Source: Agrobacterium cavarae
GTDB taxonomy: Bacteria > Pseudomonadota > Alphaproteobacteria > Rhizobiales > Rhizobiaceae
Length of the DNA stretch: 64,000 nt
Assembly: GCF_004310285.1 (NCBI RefSeq)
Contig: NZ_SISF01000027.1
Coordinates: 1 to 64,000, forward strand
Reading direction: 5' to 3'
In this document: positions 35,624 through 46,128 of the stretch, one piece after another
How positions within the stretch are numbered: position 1 is the first letter of the stretch
Layout: the number at the start of each line of letters is the position of its first letter
Translations under genes and position numbers: made by a program
The notes under the pieces: model-generated
Told to the model about the DNA's origin: nothing
Database searches by the model: none
Seen by the model: only the letters and a program-made list of their open reading frames with translations

Positions 35624-37033
35624 ATGATGCAAGTACAGATACGTTTGGCCGAGATTATCGAAGCCCTCAGCAAGGCGCTCGATATGACCGAGGGGCAGCC
35701 AGACGGGCATTGTATTCGCTGCTGTTACATCGGAACGAGCATCGGACGAGAGATCGGCCTCAGTGAGCCAGAGCTGCACGATCTCTACTACACACTTCTG
35801 TTGAAGGATCTCGGCTGCAGCAGCAACGCTTCACGCATTTGCGAGCTTTATCTGGCGGATGACATCAGCTTTAAAAACGACTTCAAGCTGGTCGATGGAA
35901 GCTTGGGGCAGGTCCTGAAGTTCGTGATCAGCCACACCGGGGCCAAGGCCGGTCTTGCTGAACGTTTTCGCAGCCTCCTCAATATTCTTAAAAATGGGGG
36001 CGAGATTTCCACGGATCTTATACAGACGCGGTGTCAGCGCGGCGCAGACATTGCGCGACAAATGCGATTTTCGGAAAACGTCGCGGAGGGCATCATTGGT
36101 CTGGATGAGCATTGGAGTGGGCGCGGAAAGCCGAGCGGACTCGCCGGAGAGGAAATCCCGCTTTTTTCGAGAATAGCGCTCTTGTCCCAGGTAATCGATG
36201 TGTTCCAGGCCAGCAGCGGCCCCCAAGCCGCTCTCGACGAGATTGCAAAGCGTAAGGGCGATTGGTTCGATCCCGCTCTCGTTGATGTCTTTGTAAGGAT
36301 CGCGTCTCAGCGAGAATTCTGGGAGGAACTGGCCTCGCCCGACCTGGAGAGAATTGTTCTTGATTCCGAACCCGGGCAGCACGGAGTCTTGGCCGACGAT
36401 GATTATCTTGATGATATCGCCGCTGGTTTTGCGAAGGTGATCGACGCCAAAAGTCCGTACACGTCGGGCCATAGCGAGCGCGTTGCGCTATACACCGATC
36501 TTATAGCGGAAGAAATGGACATAGATTTCGAAACCCGGCGGGTTTTGAAAAGAGCGGCTTTGCTGCACGACATAGGCAAGCTTGGTGTGAGCAGTACTGT
36601 GTTGGACAAAGCTGGGAAACTCGATGATGAAGAGTGGAGCCAGATGAAGCGACACGCGGAATTTTCAGAGCAGATTCTTTCTGCGATTGGAGCGTTTGCC
36701 AACGCGGCCCTGATCGGTGGCGCTCACCACGAGCGTCTGGACGGAAAAGGATATCCGCGAGGTTTAAGCGCAGAGCAAATCCCGATGGAGGTTCGGATCG
36801 TTTCCACCGCCGATGTCTTCGATGCACTGACTGCAGACCGACCTTACAGGCAGGCTATGCCGCTGCAGGAGGCATTCTCTATACTGTGGGAAGGCGGGGG
36901 CCGATCACATGATCCTATCTGCATCAGCGCCCTTGAACGTGCCTTAGCACGAACCCCTTTTACGACATTTGCCCGTCAGTTGGCGCTGCAGGAGGATACT
37001 TCGTCCTCACATGAGGCAACGAAAGCGGCCTAA
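35624..37033 (+). CDS. HD-GYP protein with a degenerate N-terminal HD domain
   Basis: 469 residues. The C-terminal half is a canonical HD-GYP domain: SGHSERVALYTD, HDIGK with His315-Asp316, HHERLDGKGYP with GYP at 376-378. Such domains degrade cyclic di-GMP. The N-terminal half (about 20-230) looks like a second, decayed HD region: GHCIRCCYIG aligns with GHS.RV, and KDLG (Lys61-Asp62) stands where HDIG would be, later followed by LDEHWSGRGKP. The start is the ATG at 35624 (MMQVQIRLAE), after AGGG. No transmembrane helix is seen, so it is cytosolic. Confidence 0.9.
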   Translation: MMQVQIRLAEIIEALSKALDMTEGQPDGHCIRCCYIGTSIGREIGLSEPELHDLYYTLLLKDLGCSSNASRICELYLADDISFKNDFKLVDGSLGQVLKFVISHTGAKAGLAERFRSLLNILKNGGEISTDLIQTRCQRGADIARQMRFSENVAEGIIGLDEHWSGRGKPSGLAGEEIPLFSRIALLSQVIDVFQASSGPQAALDEIAKRKGDWFDPALVDVFVRIASQREFWEELASPDLERIVLDSEPGQHGVLADDDYLDDIAAGFAKVIDAKSPYTSGHSERVALYTDLIAEEMDIDFETRRVLKRAALLHDIGKLGVSSTVLDKAGKLDDEEWSQMKRHAEFSEQILSAIGAFANAALIGGAHHERLDGKGYPRGLSAEQIPMEVRIVSTADVFDALTADRPYRQAMPLQEAFSILWEGGGRSHDPICISALERALARTPFTTFARQLALQEDTSSSHEATKAA

Positions 37034-37153
37034 CGCGTGCCCCGGCAGGCGATGGGCGATCCGGCAGTAAGGGTTCAAATGGCTAGGCAGTTGCCAGAAG
37101 CCACACCTCCCTGGAACATCGGTTGCGCCGGGCTGGTAAAAGTAGCTAACCAC

Positions 37154-39898
37154 TCACTTGGGTTCTGTCAGCTTAAGGTGTTTGCTGACGGAGACCGCCA
37201 TACCGCGGCGGCTGACGCCGAGTTTGGCGAAGATGTTTTTCAGATGAAACTTAACGGTCGCTTCCGAAAGTCCCAGTTCCCGGGCGATCTCCTTGTTGCT
37301 TCGTCCTTCGGATAGAAGCCGGAGGACGGTGATTTCGCGAGCGCTCAACAAGCCGGGCGCAGCCGGTGCGGCCTCCTCGTCCGGCAGATTGGGCGCGACA
37401 CGGCGCGGCTTACGGTCCAGCCCGTGGCCGACAATACGGCTCATAAACTCCACCGCATTTGGGCTGAAGACCTTGAGCCCGAACCGACGGACGATGGCGC
37501 GCATGGTCGTTGCGAGATCATGGCCCTCGTCAGTGAAGAGTTGCGTCGCTTCGTGTGTGCGGGCAAGCGCGATCGCAGATTGCAGATAGGCAAAGGCCTG
37601 TTGCTGTCGGCCCGCCTTCCAGGACGCCTGGACGGCCATGATCTCTGCCAGCATGCGATGATAGGCGCGGCCCGAGGTTCGGGCGGAGATAATCAGGGCT
37701 TCAAGAAGCTCTAGAGCCTGGAGGGCCTGCCCGTGGGCAAGTGCCAGCCGCGCAGTCGCGATGTCGAAATCATAGGCTTCTCGCCAGGTCCAGTTGTCGG
37801 CGCCGCTTGTCTCCTTCAGAGATGTTGCCCTCTCCACAGCCTGGCTTGCGGACTCGATCATGCCGGCGCGAACAAGAAGATCGATCCGCATGATGGCGAC
37901 CGCCGTCTTCAGCCGCGGTAGGTTGCGCTCTACTGCCACTTCCTCTGCTTTGTCCAGGGCAGCTGCTGCGGCATCGAAGCCACTGACCTGCAGACGGCTG
38001 CGGGCCAGAAGCCAGAAGAGCCGAGTGAACAGGTCCACCCAGCTTTCACCCCTGATCAAGGGCTCCATGCACTCGGTGAGACTCTGCTCTACTTGCAGTA
38101 CATCACCCTGTTGATACAGCACATCGGCTATGGCGAGACGTACGATTGCTAGAAGATTTCGATCGGTCCAGTGTACCCGCTCCACGAGTTCTTCCGCCTC
38201 ACGGCAGAATTGCAAAGCGGCGGAAAATTCATCTTTCAGCGTGCTAACAAGGCCGAGATGGATGAGCATGAAGACCTGCGCATAGGGTGTTTTTTCCTCG
38301 CGGTAATAACCGAGCGCCTTCAACGCGGCGCGTCGGGCCTCTTCCAGATCTCCTGTGCGTGTATAGATGATGCATAGATGATTGAAGAGCCATGCCAGCT
38401 CCCAAGTGGCATGTGGCGGCAGGGCGGCTGCAGCGCGCTCAAGCCGTCCTGCCTGATCTATCGTCATGCGGCGGTCTTCATAGACATCAATCAGGCTGTC
38501 GATATGATCGAGGACGCTTCGGTCAACGGCGGCAAGGGCTGCCGCCGACCATTCGCCGTTTTCTTTGAGACTATCTAGCCGCTCGCGTCCGGCGGTGGCA
38601 TTTCCGCGTTTCGACAGCACTACCGCATAGGACACCATCAATCCGGGCGAAGCATGCAGCACATCGGGCGGGAAATTATCAATCAGATGCTCCAGCACTT
38701 GATGGCCGGCTCTGAGGAAAATATCGACGCCGCCGGCCTTACCTATGATCTCTTCTGCCATATGGAAGTCGCCGCTCTGGGCGGCATGGGACACGGCACG
38801 CTCCAGATGGGTGCGGGTGGCAAACCAAAGCGCGGCTTGGCGATGAAGCGCTTTTTTGTCGGCGTCCGAGACAAATGCGGCATCGCGCTCAAGGCAGATG
38901 CGAAGTACGGGATGAAGCGAGAGCCAGCCATTCTGCCCGTGCTCGATGACCGGATGCATGGTCTCGATCGTCGCTAGGTCTTCTTCCGACAGATCGCTGA
39001 AGCCGAGGTCGGATGCGAGATCCAGACGAAATTCCTGAAAAGGCGACAAGCTGCGCAACATCGAAAGAACGGCGGAAGAGAGCCGGTTGACGACGGTTTC
39101 ACGGGCATAATCCGTGAGATCCGGGTGGGCGCCCGCAAGTAGGAGGCGACGCTCTTCCTCCGTGGGGTCGCCCGCCACGATACCTGCGGCGAGCTGTGCC
39201 AGTGCCGGCCATCCGCGGGTGATCTCCATAATGGGATCGACAAGCGCCGTCATGGCGCTGCCTGACAGAAGCCGCCGCAACTCAGATCGTCCAAACTCCA
39301 TGTCCCGCGCGGTCAGTTCCGCCAACACGCCACGCGCTTTCAGCCGGGCGAGCGGCAATTGCGCGGGCGAGCAGGAGGATAAGGCAATCCGCAGGTTGTC
39401 GGGTGCAGACAGGATCAGCCGTTCCAGCAGCCGGTGGCTATCGGCGCCTTCGATATCATCGATGTTGTCGATGAAGACAACAGTCTCCCCCTCACGCCTG
39501 GCAATGCTTTCCATGGCATCGGTCAGCGCTTCCTGCTTGCCCGCTAGGGCCGCAAGCCCAAGCGATTGAAGCAGCTCACTGACGAAGCGTTCGGGTGACA
39601 AAATACCGGAAGCATTCAGCCAGGAGCAATGAGAGATTGCCGTTTCGTGCAGTCCCGGCAAGGTCAATCTTCCATCCACCAACCGCTCATAAGCTGCCTT
39701 CATCAAGGCGGTTTTGCCAAACCCGGGCGGGGCTCGCAACACGACGATCTGCCGGGCGAGGCCCGCCGCCAGTTTCGACAGAAGGTAAGGTCTTTCGATG
39801 CCGGAAAAGAGCATACGGGGCGGGCTGAAGCGCAAGCCGGCCGCCGCGAAGGTTCTGACGGTACGCAACGGCTTTTCTCGCAGAAGACGGCTCGGCAT
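37154..39898 (-). CDS. MalT-like large LuxR family regulator
   Basis: About 914 residues. An N-terminal STAND-type ATPase (Walker A APPGFGKT, 56-63; [14 protein letters not shown] as Walker B) is followed by a long helical, TPR-like sensor region (about 380-800) and a C-terminal LuxR helix-turn-helix ([20 protein letters not shown]...). This is MalT architecture, activated by ATP plus an inducer. The ATG at 39898 has GAGA at 7 bases; another ATG lies 11 codons upstream. It is downstream and co-directional with the DUF917/hydantoinase operon, so it likely regulates it. Confidence 0.9.
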   Translation of the reverse strand: MPSRLLREKPLRTVRTFAAAGLRFSPPRMLFSGIERPYLLSKLAAGLARQIVVLRAPPGFGKTALMKAAYERLVDGRLTLPGLHETAISHCSWLNASGILSPERFVSELLQSLGLAALAGKQEALTDAMESIARREGETVVFIDNIDDIEGADSHRLLERLILSAPDNLRIALSSCSPAQLPLARLKARGVLAELTARDMEFGRSELRRLLSGSAMTALVDPIMEITRGWPALAQLAAGIVAGDPTEEERRLLLAGAHPDLTDYARETVVNRLSSAVLSMLRSLSPFQEFRLDLASDLGFSDLSEEDLATIETMHPVIEHGQNGWLSLHPVLRICLERDAAFVSDADKKALHRQAALWFATRTHLERAVSHAAQSGDFHMAEEIIGKAGGVDIFLRAGHQVLEHLIDNFPPDVLHASPGLMVSYAVVLSKRGNATAGRERLDSLKENGEWSAAALAAVDRSVLDHIDSLIDVYEDRRMTIDQAGRLERAAAALPPHATWELAWLFNHLCIIYTRTGDLEEARRAALKALGYYREEKTPYAQVFMLIHLGLVSTLKDEFSAALQFCREAEELVERVHWTDRNLLAIVRLAIADVLYQQGDVLQVEQSLTECMEPLIRGESWVDLFTRLFWLLARSRLQVSGFDAAAAALDKAEEVAVERNLPRLKTAVAIMRIDLLVRAGMIESASQAVERATSLKETSGADNWTWREAYDFDIATARLALAHGQALQALELLEALIISARTSGRAYHRMLAEIMAVQASWKAGRQQQAFAYLQSAIALARTHEATQLFTDEGHDLATTMRAIVRRFGLKVFSPNAVEFMSRIVGHGLDRKPRRVAPNLPDEEAAPAAPGLLSAREITVLRLLSEGRSNKEIARELGLSEATVKFHLKNIFAKLGVSRRGMAVSVSKHLKLTEPK

Positions 39899-39988
39899 GA
39901 ATTCTCTCACATCCCTGAACGACCCTCTCATGCCAGGACAAATTGCTGGAAGAGAGAGCCGTTATCAGTGCCCGACACCGATCGTTCG

Positions 39989-41077
39989 TCAAGAGCCAAG
40001 TGGCTGATAGGCTTGCGACAGGCCGAAGGCGCTGGGACCGAAGACCGCAAGAGCCTCCGGCGTGCGCATGATTGGCGGCACCCTGACAGCTAGCACATTG
40101 ACGCGTTGACCGTAACGCAACCGCTCTGTGGTGATCGCCTCTGCGGTATCGATATCCAGAATGGTGATGAGATCGGGGACGATGGCAAGCACCCGACCGT
40201 CTTCCTCCTCGGCGACGAGATTTTCATTCTGGATGCGGATTTTGACTTTCGGCTTGGATGGGTCGAATGGTTCGATGGTTGCAATGCCGACCGACCAGCC
40301 ATTCTGTTCCTTGCGTGCCACATCGGCTATCTTGCCCGCGGTGATGACCTTGGCGTAGCCATAATGGGTGCCGGAGAAATACGAAATCAGCGCTTCGACC
40401 AAATTGCGGTGCTGTGCCGCGGCTTCACGCAATGTCCGGCCTATGCCGATGGCAAGAGACATGGTGGCAGGGACGGAAACCCTTTTCGTTGTGCGGCCGT
40501 CCATGCCGTAATTGACGATATAGGCCTGGCCGCCCATGCGGATCGTCACGCCGCGCGCCAGCCATTCGGCCTTGGCCGCATCCTGCGTTTCGATCAGCAC
40601 GCGGTTGCCGCGTTCATCCGCGACTGCAACCGGGCTTGCCGGCACGCCGTAGACGTTGAAAGTCTCCATTTCGAGCTGCGGAAAGGCTCGGCCCATGCCG
40701 TCGGCATCAATGACCGGGACACGTTTCTTGGCGGCAAGGATGATCGGCACCATGGAATTGATGCCGCCTGCCTCGAAGGGGATGATCGCATCAACATTGA
40801 GGCCGGTATGATCTTCATAGGACTCCAACGCCAGATTGCCCTCGTCGCCGGACGGGATTTTCTCAATGAGGATGGTGGGTGCGCCCATGGCGCCGCAGGC
40901 GACTACGGTTGCGCCATCCGGCACATCTTCGAGCGCGATCAGATCGACTGGGCCATATTTTTCGATTGCCGCCTTGGCTACAAGCTTGCCAATGTAAGGA
41001 TCGCCGCCGCCGCCGGTGCCTAGCACCGCAGCACCCACGGCCAGATCGTCAATGTCCTGATCAGTGATGATTGCCAT
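39989..41077 (-). CDS. DUF917 family protein, copy A
   Basis: 362 residues of the DUF917 family, recognisable from the N-terminal glycine motif GTGGGGDPY (about 20-28), the acidic and Gly-rich GAMGAPTILIEKIPSGDEG block, and the C-terminal LDIDTAEAITTERLRYGQRVNVLAVRVPP region. Pfam, as I recall, now names this family after S-methyl-thiohydantoin desulfurase. The ATG at 41077 lies 1 base after the stop of copy B; the TTG at 41086 is too close to GAGGA. Together with HyuA-type and racemase genes this fits processing of a cyclic amide, ureide or thiohydantoin. Confidence 0.87.
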   Translation of the reverse strand: MAIITDQDIDDLAVGAAVLGTGGGGDPYIGKLVAKAAIEKYGPVDLIALEDVPDGATVVACGAMGAPTILIEKIPSGDEGNLALESYEDHTGLNVDAIIPFEAGGINSMVPIILAAKKRVPVIDADGMGRAFPQLEMETFNVYGVPASPVAVADERGNRVLIETQDAAKAEWLARGVTIRMGGQAYIVNYGMDGRTTKRVSVPATMSLAIGIGRTLREAAAQHRNLVEALISYFSGTHYGYAKVITAGKIADVARKEQNGWSVGIATIEPFDPSKPKVKIRIQNENLVAEEEDGRVLAIVPDLITILDIDTAEAITTERLRYGQRVNVLAVRVPPIMRTPEALAVFGPSAFGLSQAYQPLGS

Positions 41078-41078
41078 C

Positions 41079-42167
41079 TCAGTCAATCTCCTCGATGGAG
41101 GTAAAGGGTTCTTTCAGACCGAAGCAGGCAGGTCCGAAGACGTCTAGCGCTTCCGGCGTGCGCATAAGTTCTGGAACAGACACCGCAACCACCGTCACGC
41201 GCTGGCCATAGCGCAGGTTTTCGCTGGTGATCGGCTCTGCGGTCTCCGTATTCATGATCGAAATCAGGTCCGGCACGATGGCCCTGACCTTGCCGTCCTG
41301 CCGTGCAATGAGGTTCTCGTTCTGGATTTCGATTTCCATCTGCGAGGAAAAGGGTGTGATCCCGTCGATGAGTGCACGGCCGATGGTGAAACCTGCCTTC
41401 GTCTCGCGCATGACATCGACAATCTTGCCTTTGAAGATGACGCGGCCATAGCGATAGAGCGTCGAGGGCAGGAAACCCAGCAGCGCCTCGATGGGGTTGC
41501 GATGTTCCTCACGCGCTTTTCGCAAAACCTCACCGATACGGATCGCGAGGGTCAACGTGTTGGGGATGGCGGTGCGCTTCACCTCAGCGCCGCTCATGGC
41601 ATATTCGGCAATATAGGCGCAGCCGCCCATGCGGATGGCCACGGCGCGCGACAGCCACTCCATCTGTCTGTTGTCAACCGCCTCAATCAAAGCACAATCT
41701 CCCCATTCATTGCTGACCGCCATGGGCGAGCCGGAGACGCCGTAAACGCCGAAGGTCTCCATTTCCAGAAACGGAAAGGCGCGCCCCATACCGTCAGCGT
41801 CGACGATCGGTAGGCCAAGCCTTGCGCCGACGACCAGAGGGATTGTGGAGTTGATGCCGCCGATTTCAATCGGCATGGTGTAGGCGGCCTTTCGGCCCAG
41901 GCGCTTTTCCAACCGTCTAAGCGAGGCAACCGCTTCGTCGCCCGAAGGGATTTTTTCCATAAGCACGGTTGGCGCGCCCATCATCGCCGTCGGGATGACG
42001 AGGCAATCGTTCGAAAGATCCTTAGGATCGATCAGTTCCACTTCGCAGCCTTCGTCCAGGCATTGCTGCACCATCAGACGACCAACGTAGGGATCGCCGC
42101 CACCGCCGGTGCCGAGAAATGCAGCACCCACGGCAAGATCGGCTAAATGTTCTCGTGTGAGTTTCAT
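41079..42167 (-). CDS. DUF917 family protein, copy B
   Basis: 362 residues, the same length as copy A and collinear with it throughout. The motifs are GTGGGGDPY, TAMMGAPTVLMEKIPSGDEA and IMNTETAEPITSENLRYGQRVTVVAVSVPEL. The two copies have diverged substantially in between, so this is an old duplication and perhaps a heterodimer. GGGGA lies 5 bases before the ATG at 42167. The gene overlaps the end of the hydantoinase-type gene only in its untranslated lead, so all three are co-transcribed. Confidence 0.87.
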   Translation of the reverse strand: MKLTREHLADLAVGAAFLGTGGGGDPYVGRLMVQQCLDEGCEVELIDPKDLSNDCLVIPTAMMGAPTVLMEKIPSGDEAVASLRRLEKRLGRKAAYTMPIEIGGINSTIPLVVGARLGLPIVDADGMGRAFPFLEMETFGVYGVSGSPMAVSNEWGDCALIEAVDNRQMEWLSRAVAIRMGGCAYIAEYAMSGAEVKRTAIPNTLTLAIRIGEVLRKAREEHRNPIEALLGFLPSTLYRYGRVIFKGKIVDVMRETKAGFTIGRALIDGITPFSSQMEIEIQNENLIARQDGKVRAIVPDLISIMNTETAEPITSENLRYGQRVTVVAVSVPELMRTPEALDVFGPACFGLKEPFTSIEEID

Positions 42168-42177
42168 CACCGTCCCC

Positions 42178-43719
42178 TCAACCAATCACAAGATCGCCGA
42201 CCGCCTTGACGCGGATGCGTGTGGCGCTGCCCGGCAGATAGGCGAGCGGCACTTCTTCGATGTCCATGATCTTGACAGAGGAAGGTGTCGCACCTGCCTT
42301 GATCGCACGTTCGGATGCTTCCGCCTTGGCACCTGCCAGAACGGCATCGCGCGAGGTTCCCTCCAGCGAGAAGATGCGGTCGACCTCGCCACCCACCTGA
42401 GCAATGGCCGCGCCGATGGCATTGGCGACGGAAGCGTTTTCAGGTCTCAGCACCTTGGAGGCGGAGGGCAGGTCGCGTGAGACCAGAATCGAACCGCCGC
42501 CGACGAGGATGACGGGAAGTGGCTCGGCGCTGGTCTTCATGCGGTCTACTGCCTCATCGACCATGCGGTGCATGGTGGCGAGCGCGGTTTCGATGGTCTT
42601 TGCCGGGATGTGCGCGACGCGGGAGCGGTCGCCAATATCTTCCAAGCCAGCGGCCACGACGATATCTGTCGTTGTCAACGTGTCTCCGCCAAAGACGAGC
42701 GCCTTGGTGGTGATCTCGTAGCCGACCGAATCCGGCCCGATGCGCTCCCCGTCGTCACGCACCAGCGAGCCGCCGCCGAGACCGATGGCAAGCACGTCCG
42801 GCATGCGGAAATTGGTGCGCACGCCGCCAATATCGACGGCAACGGCAGATTCGCGCGGAAAGCCATGGACCAGCATACCGACATCCGAGGTCGTACCACC
42901 GATATCCACCACCATGGCTTCCTTGGCACCTGCCAGCATAGCGGCGCCGCGCATGGAGTTTGTGGGGCCGGAGGCGAAGGTCAGCACCGGATAGCGCTCC
43001 ACATAATCCGGCGACATCAGTGTCCCGTCATTCTGGCTGATGAAGAATGGCGCCTTTATCTCTAATTCCTTTAGCGCATCCCGGAAGGAGGAAACGACCT
43101 TCCTAGACAGTTCCGCCAGCGACGCATTCATGATCGAGGCATTCTCGCGCTCCAAAAAGCCGACGCGGCCGATTTCATGGCTGAGCGAAAGGGCAATATC
43201 CGGCACTTCATTCTTGAGGATCTCAGCGGCTCGCAGTTCCATTTCCGGCGTGACCGGTGAAAAGACCGAAGTAACGGCAGCCGTTTTCAGGCCGCGTTCG
43301 CGTACGGTGCGGGCTACCTCCATCAGGCCCTTCTCATCCAGCGGAGCGATGGTACGCCCGTCGAATTCATGGCCGCCGCGCAGCATGAAGGTGTGTCGGC
43401 CGAGCGTATCGGCCAGATCTTTCGGCCAGTCTGTCAGTGGCGGCAGGCCCTTCGTGGCCGGAAGACCGAGACGAATGGCGGCTACTTCCAGCAAGCGCTT
43501 GCGCTCGACCACAGCGTTGGTGAAATGGGTGGTGCCGATCATCACCGCCTGGATCTGCGAGACCGAAACCCCGGTCATGGACAACAGCTTCTTCAATACC
43601 GCCACGATGCCTGAGCCGACATCGGCGGTCGTCGGGCTTTTGCACGCGCCAAGCACCGCCGCGCCGTCCATAAGGGCGGCGTCCGTATTCGTCCCGCCCA
43701 CGTCAATGCCTATACGCAT
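42178..43719 (-). CDS. hydantoinase/oxoprolinase family protein (HyuA-like)
   Basis: 513 residues with the ATP-binding actin-like fold of HyuA/OplAH: phosphate motif DVGGTNTDA (6-14), second motif VVDIGGTTSDVGMLVHGFP, and the SHEIGRVGFLERENA region. ATP-dependent relatives open hydantoin or 5-oxoproline rings. At 513 residues it is shorter than the common 690-residue HyuA and has no HyuB partner nearby; the DUF917 pair occupies the place where HyuB often lies. It is in an operon with the DUF917 genes downstream and the transporter upstream. Confidence 0.9.
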   Translation of the reverse strand: MRIGIDVGGTNTDAALMDGAAVLGACKSPTTADVGSGIVAVLKKLLSMTGVSVSQIQAVMIGTTHFTNAVVERKRLLEVAAIRLGLPATKGLPPLTDWPKDLADTLGRHTFMLRGGHEFDGRTIAPLDEKGLMEVARTVRERGLKTAAVTSVFSPVTPEMELRAAEILKNEVPDIALSLSHEIGRVGFLERENASIMNASLAELSRKVVSSFRDALKELEIKAPFFISQNDGTLMSPDYVERYPVLTFASGPTNSMRGAAMLAGAKEAMVVDIGGTTSDVGMLVHGFPRESAVAVDIGGVRTNFRMPDVLAIGLGGGSLVRDDGERIGPDSVGYEITTKALVFGGDTLTTTDIVVAAGLEDIGDRSRVAHIPAKTIETALATMHRMVDEAVDRMKTSAEPLPVILVGGGSILVSRDLPSASKVLRPENASVANAIGAAIAQVGGEVDRIFSLEGTSRDAVLAGAKAEASERAIKAGATPSSVKIMDIEEVPLAYLPGSATRIRVKAVGDLVIG

Positions 43720-43824
43720 GTCTTTCTCCTATGACTGACAAAGGAAACCCTTCGCCCGCGACGCTTCATCCGAGGGCGTGTCGTTTCGCTCGATTGTTTT
43801 GTTTGGATGCGCCGGCCGTCAGGC

Positions 43825-44877
43825 CACCAGCACCTCTGACCGTTCGGGATCCCAGCTCACGCCGCAGATTTGCCCAGGCGACAGTCTCGCGACATGGGAC
43901 TGGTTCTGTCTTTCGGCGACCATGTCCTGTCCGCCAACCGAAAGACGGTAGCGCACAAGCGCCCCCTGGTATGTTTCCGAGACCACGGTGGCGAGTAGGC
44001 CAGTGCCCGGCTCGCCGATGATGAGGTTTTCAGGCCTCACCACCAGCTTGACGGAAGACCCACTCGCAAGGTCGCCGGCGGGAAGGCGGGTCAGCGCCGT
44101 CTCTGCGCCCAACCCGACCGCCAGGCGATCGCCGTCGCGGCCCTTCACCGTTACATCGATGACATTGGACTGGCCGATGAAGGTGGTGACGAAGAGTGTT
44201 TTCGGCCGCTCATAGATTTCCTGCGGCGTACCGACTTGCTCGACACGCGCCTCCCGCATGACCCCAATCCGGTCAGACATGGTCAGTGCCTCATCCTGAT
44301 CATGTGTGACATAGACCGTGGTGATACCGAGCGTTTTTTGTAGTTCCTTGATCCAGTATTTCATTTCTTCGCGCAGCGCCTTGTCGAGCGCGGATAGCGG
44401 CTCGTCCAGAAGCAGGATTCGCGGTTGCGTTACCAGCACGCGGGCAAGCGCCACACGTTGCTGTTGCCCGCCCGACAATTGCCGCTGATAACGATCCTCG
44501 TAGCCCATGAGGCCGACCTGTCGCAGGGCGAAGGCAACGGCCGTATCGATTTCGGCGGGCGACTTTTTCCTGAGCTTCAGACCGAATGCGATATTTTCCG
44601 CGACACTCATATGAGGGAAGATCGCGTAGTTCTGGAAGACGATACCGATGTCGCGCTTTTCCGGCGGCAGGAACGTCACGTCATCCGAGCCGATCAGGAT
44701 CTGGCCGGAAGTCGGCCTGATGAAGCCTGCGATCATTCGCAGCGTTGTGGATTTGCCGCAGCCAGATGGGCCAAGTAGCGAAAAGAACTCGCCCTGTTCG
44801 ATATGTAGATTGATACCGGCGACCGCCACGTTATCGCCATAGGACTTGACGAGATTTTTGAGTTGAATGTCCGACAT
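43825..44877 (-). CDS. Pot/spermidine-putrescine-type ABC transporter ATPase
   Basis: About 350-residue PotA-like ATPase (the stop codon is at 43819-43821). Walker A is GPSGCGKST (36-44); signature LSGGQQQR; Walker B ILLLDEPLSALDK; switch VTHDQDEALTMSD. A TOBE-type domain follows after residue 240. The start used is the ATG of MSDIQLKNLV at 44877; the frame is open a further 11 codons upstream. It lies after the binding-protein gene in the same operon. The substrate is probably the ring compound degraded by the downstream enzymes rather than a polyamine. Confidence 0.88.
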
Positions 44878-44935
44878 CGTATCCGATCGTCCTTCCGGTC
44901 CGCGCTTCATGCCTGTCCGTCACGTGTGGTTTTGA

Positions 44936-44958
44936 CGGGCGGTCGTTGCGACCGCCCG
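44936..44958 (-). terminator. perfect hairpin between binding-protein and ATPase genes
   Basis: CGGGCGGTCG and CGACCGCCCG form a 10-bp stem with a 3-base loop. No U tract follows on the minus strand, so it is more likely an mRNA-stabilising or attenuating structure that raises binding-protein levels relative to the ATPase. Confidence 0.5.
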
Positions 44959-44970
44959 CTCCGCTTGGAA

Positions 44971-46080
44971 TCAGCCAGCGAAAATCTCGTTTACGGTCTC
45001 GACGATTTCGTCTTCGTTCTTGAGATAGGCCTTCCAGTCCGGCAGCCAGAAATTCTTAATGGCATCGGCGCTGTTGACGATACCGGCCTTGACCAGATTG
45101 TCGGGTAGCACGGCATTGGAGACGGTGGGACGCAAGTAGAATTCCTTGCCCATATTGGTCATGAAGGAAGGCTCAAGCGCCCGGTTTAACAGCGCGTAGG
45201 CAAGCTTCTTCTGGGTCGGCTCGGAGTAGCGGCTGATAGTGTATGTCTGGGTCAGGATCGGCTGAAGCTCCTTCCAGTACATGACGGCGAAGGGCGCACC
45301 CTTATCGCGCGCCTGCATTGGCTCGGCATCGCTCTGCACCGCAATCACCACTTCGCCGCGATCCATCAATGTCTGCATGTTGCCGGTGAAATCGGAGATC
45401 TTAGCGGGCATCAACTCCTTCATCGCCTCGAAGCCGGCTTTCAGGTCGTACTGATCCTTGCCGAAGAGTGAGCAGGCGACGAGGAAGAAGTCCATCTGCA
45501 GCGTGTTGGAAGTGATGTAAGTGCCTCGCTTGCCCGCAAATTCTGGCTTCCACATATCCTTGAAGCTTGTGGGCGGCGGGTTCACGAGATCGGTGCGGTA
45601 GGCGTAGACATATTGGTTGAAGGCCCAGGTGACGCCGACGCCATTGGATATGGCGAAGGGCCAGAGATTCTTACCGTTCGGAATATTGGGCAGGATTTCG
45701 TCGATGGTGTGGAAGAAATCTCCCGCATCCGCCGTCTTGAACATTTCCGGCAGATTCCAGTTGGTGATGTCGAGCGGCGGCTTCTTCGGTCCATTGGCCA
45801 CGAACTTCGGAAACCACGGCCAGGTGGAATCATATTCGATCTTGCAATTGAAATCCTTGGCGAAGTCGTCCAGCAGATATTTGTGGACGAGTTCGCCCCA
45901 CGGCCCGCCCCATTCGCCGACGCGTAACACTGCGCCGCCAGCATCGAAGACGGAACCGTCATACGTCACGTCCTGCGAGAAGGCGTGGTTGATGTTGAAA
46001 AGTGGCAGCGTTGCCGCGGCAGCGCCGAGTTTCAGAAGCTTGCGGCGGTTGGGATCGAAGGTCTTTACGGTCATGTCCAT
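44971..46080 (-). CDS. Pot-type periplasmic solute-binding protein
   Basis: 369 residues with a twin-arginine signal (DPNRRKLLKLGAAAATLPLF) and a class II binding-protein fold of the PotD/PotF type (EYDSTWPWFPKF, VTWAFNQYVYAYRTDL, TLMDRGEVVIAVQSDAEP). Export through Tat means folding in the cytosol before transport, common in rhizobial Pot-type binding proteins. It delivers substrate to the two permeases encoded just upstream. The ligand is unknown. It is followed by a strong hairpin before the ATPase gene. Confidence 0.9.
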   Translation of the reverse strand: MDMTVKTFDPNRRKLLKLGAAAATLPLFNINHAFSQDVTYDGSVFDAGGAVLRVGEWGGPWGELVHKYLLDDFAKDFNCKIEYDSTWPWFPKFVANGPKKPPLDITNWNLPEMFKTADAGDFFHTIDEILPNIPNGKNLWPFAISNGVGVTWAFNQYVYAYRTDLVNPPPTSFKDMWKPEFAGKRGTYITSNTLQMDFFLVACSLFGKDQYDLKAGFEAMKELMPAKISDFTGNMQTLMDRGEVVIAVQSDAEPMQARDKGAPFAVMYWKELQPILTQTYTISRYSEPTQKKLAYALLNRALEPSFMTNMGKEFYLRPTVSNAVLPDNLVKAGIVNSADAIKNFWLPDWKAYLKNEDEIVETVNEIFAG

Positions 46081-46128
46081 GTTCCCCTTGTTGTTCGAAC
46101 TTATGGATACGGGTCTATCCCCGGCGGT

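Noticed and set aside
40106..41023. 305-codon plus-strand frame opposite the DUF917 copy A gene
   Set aside because: It is antisense to DUF917 and has no domain pattern or ribosome site.
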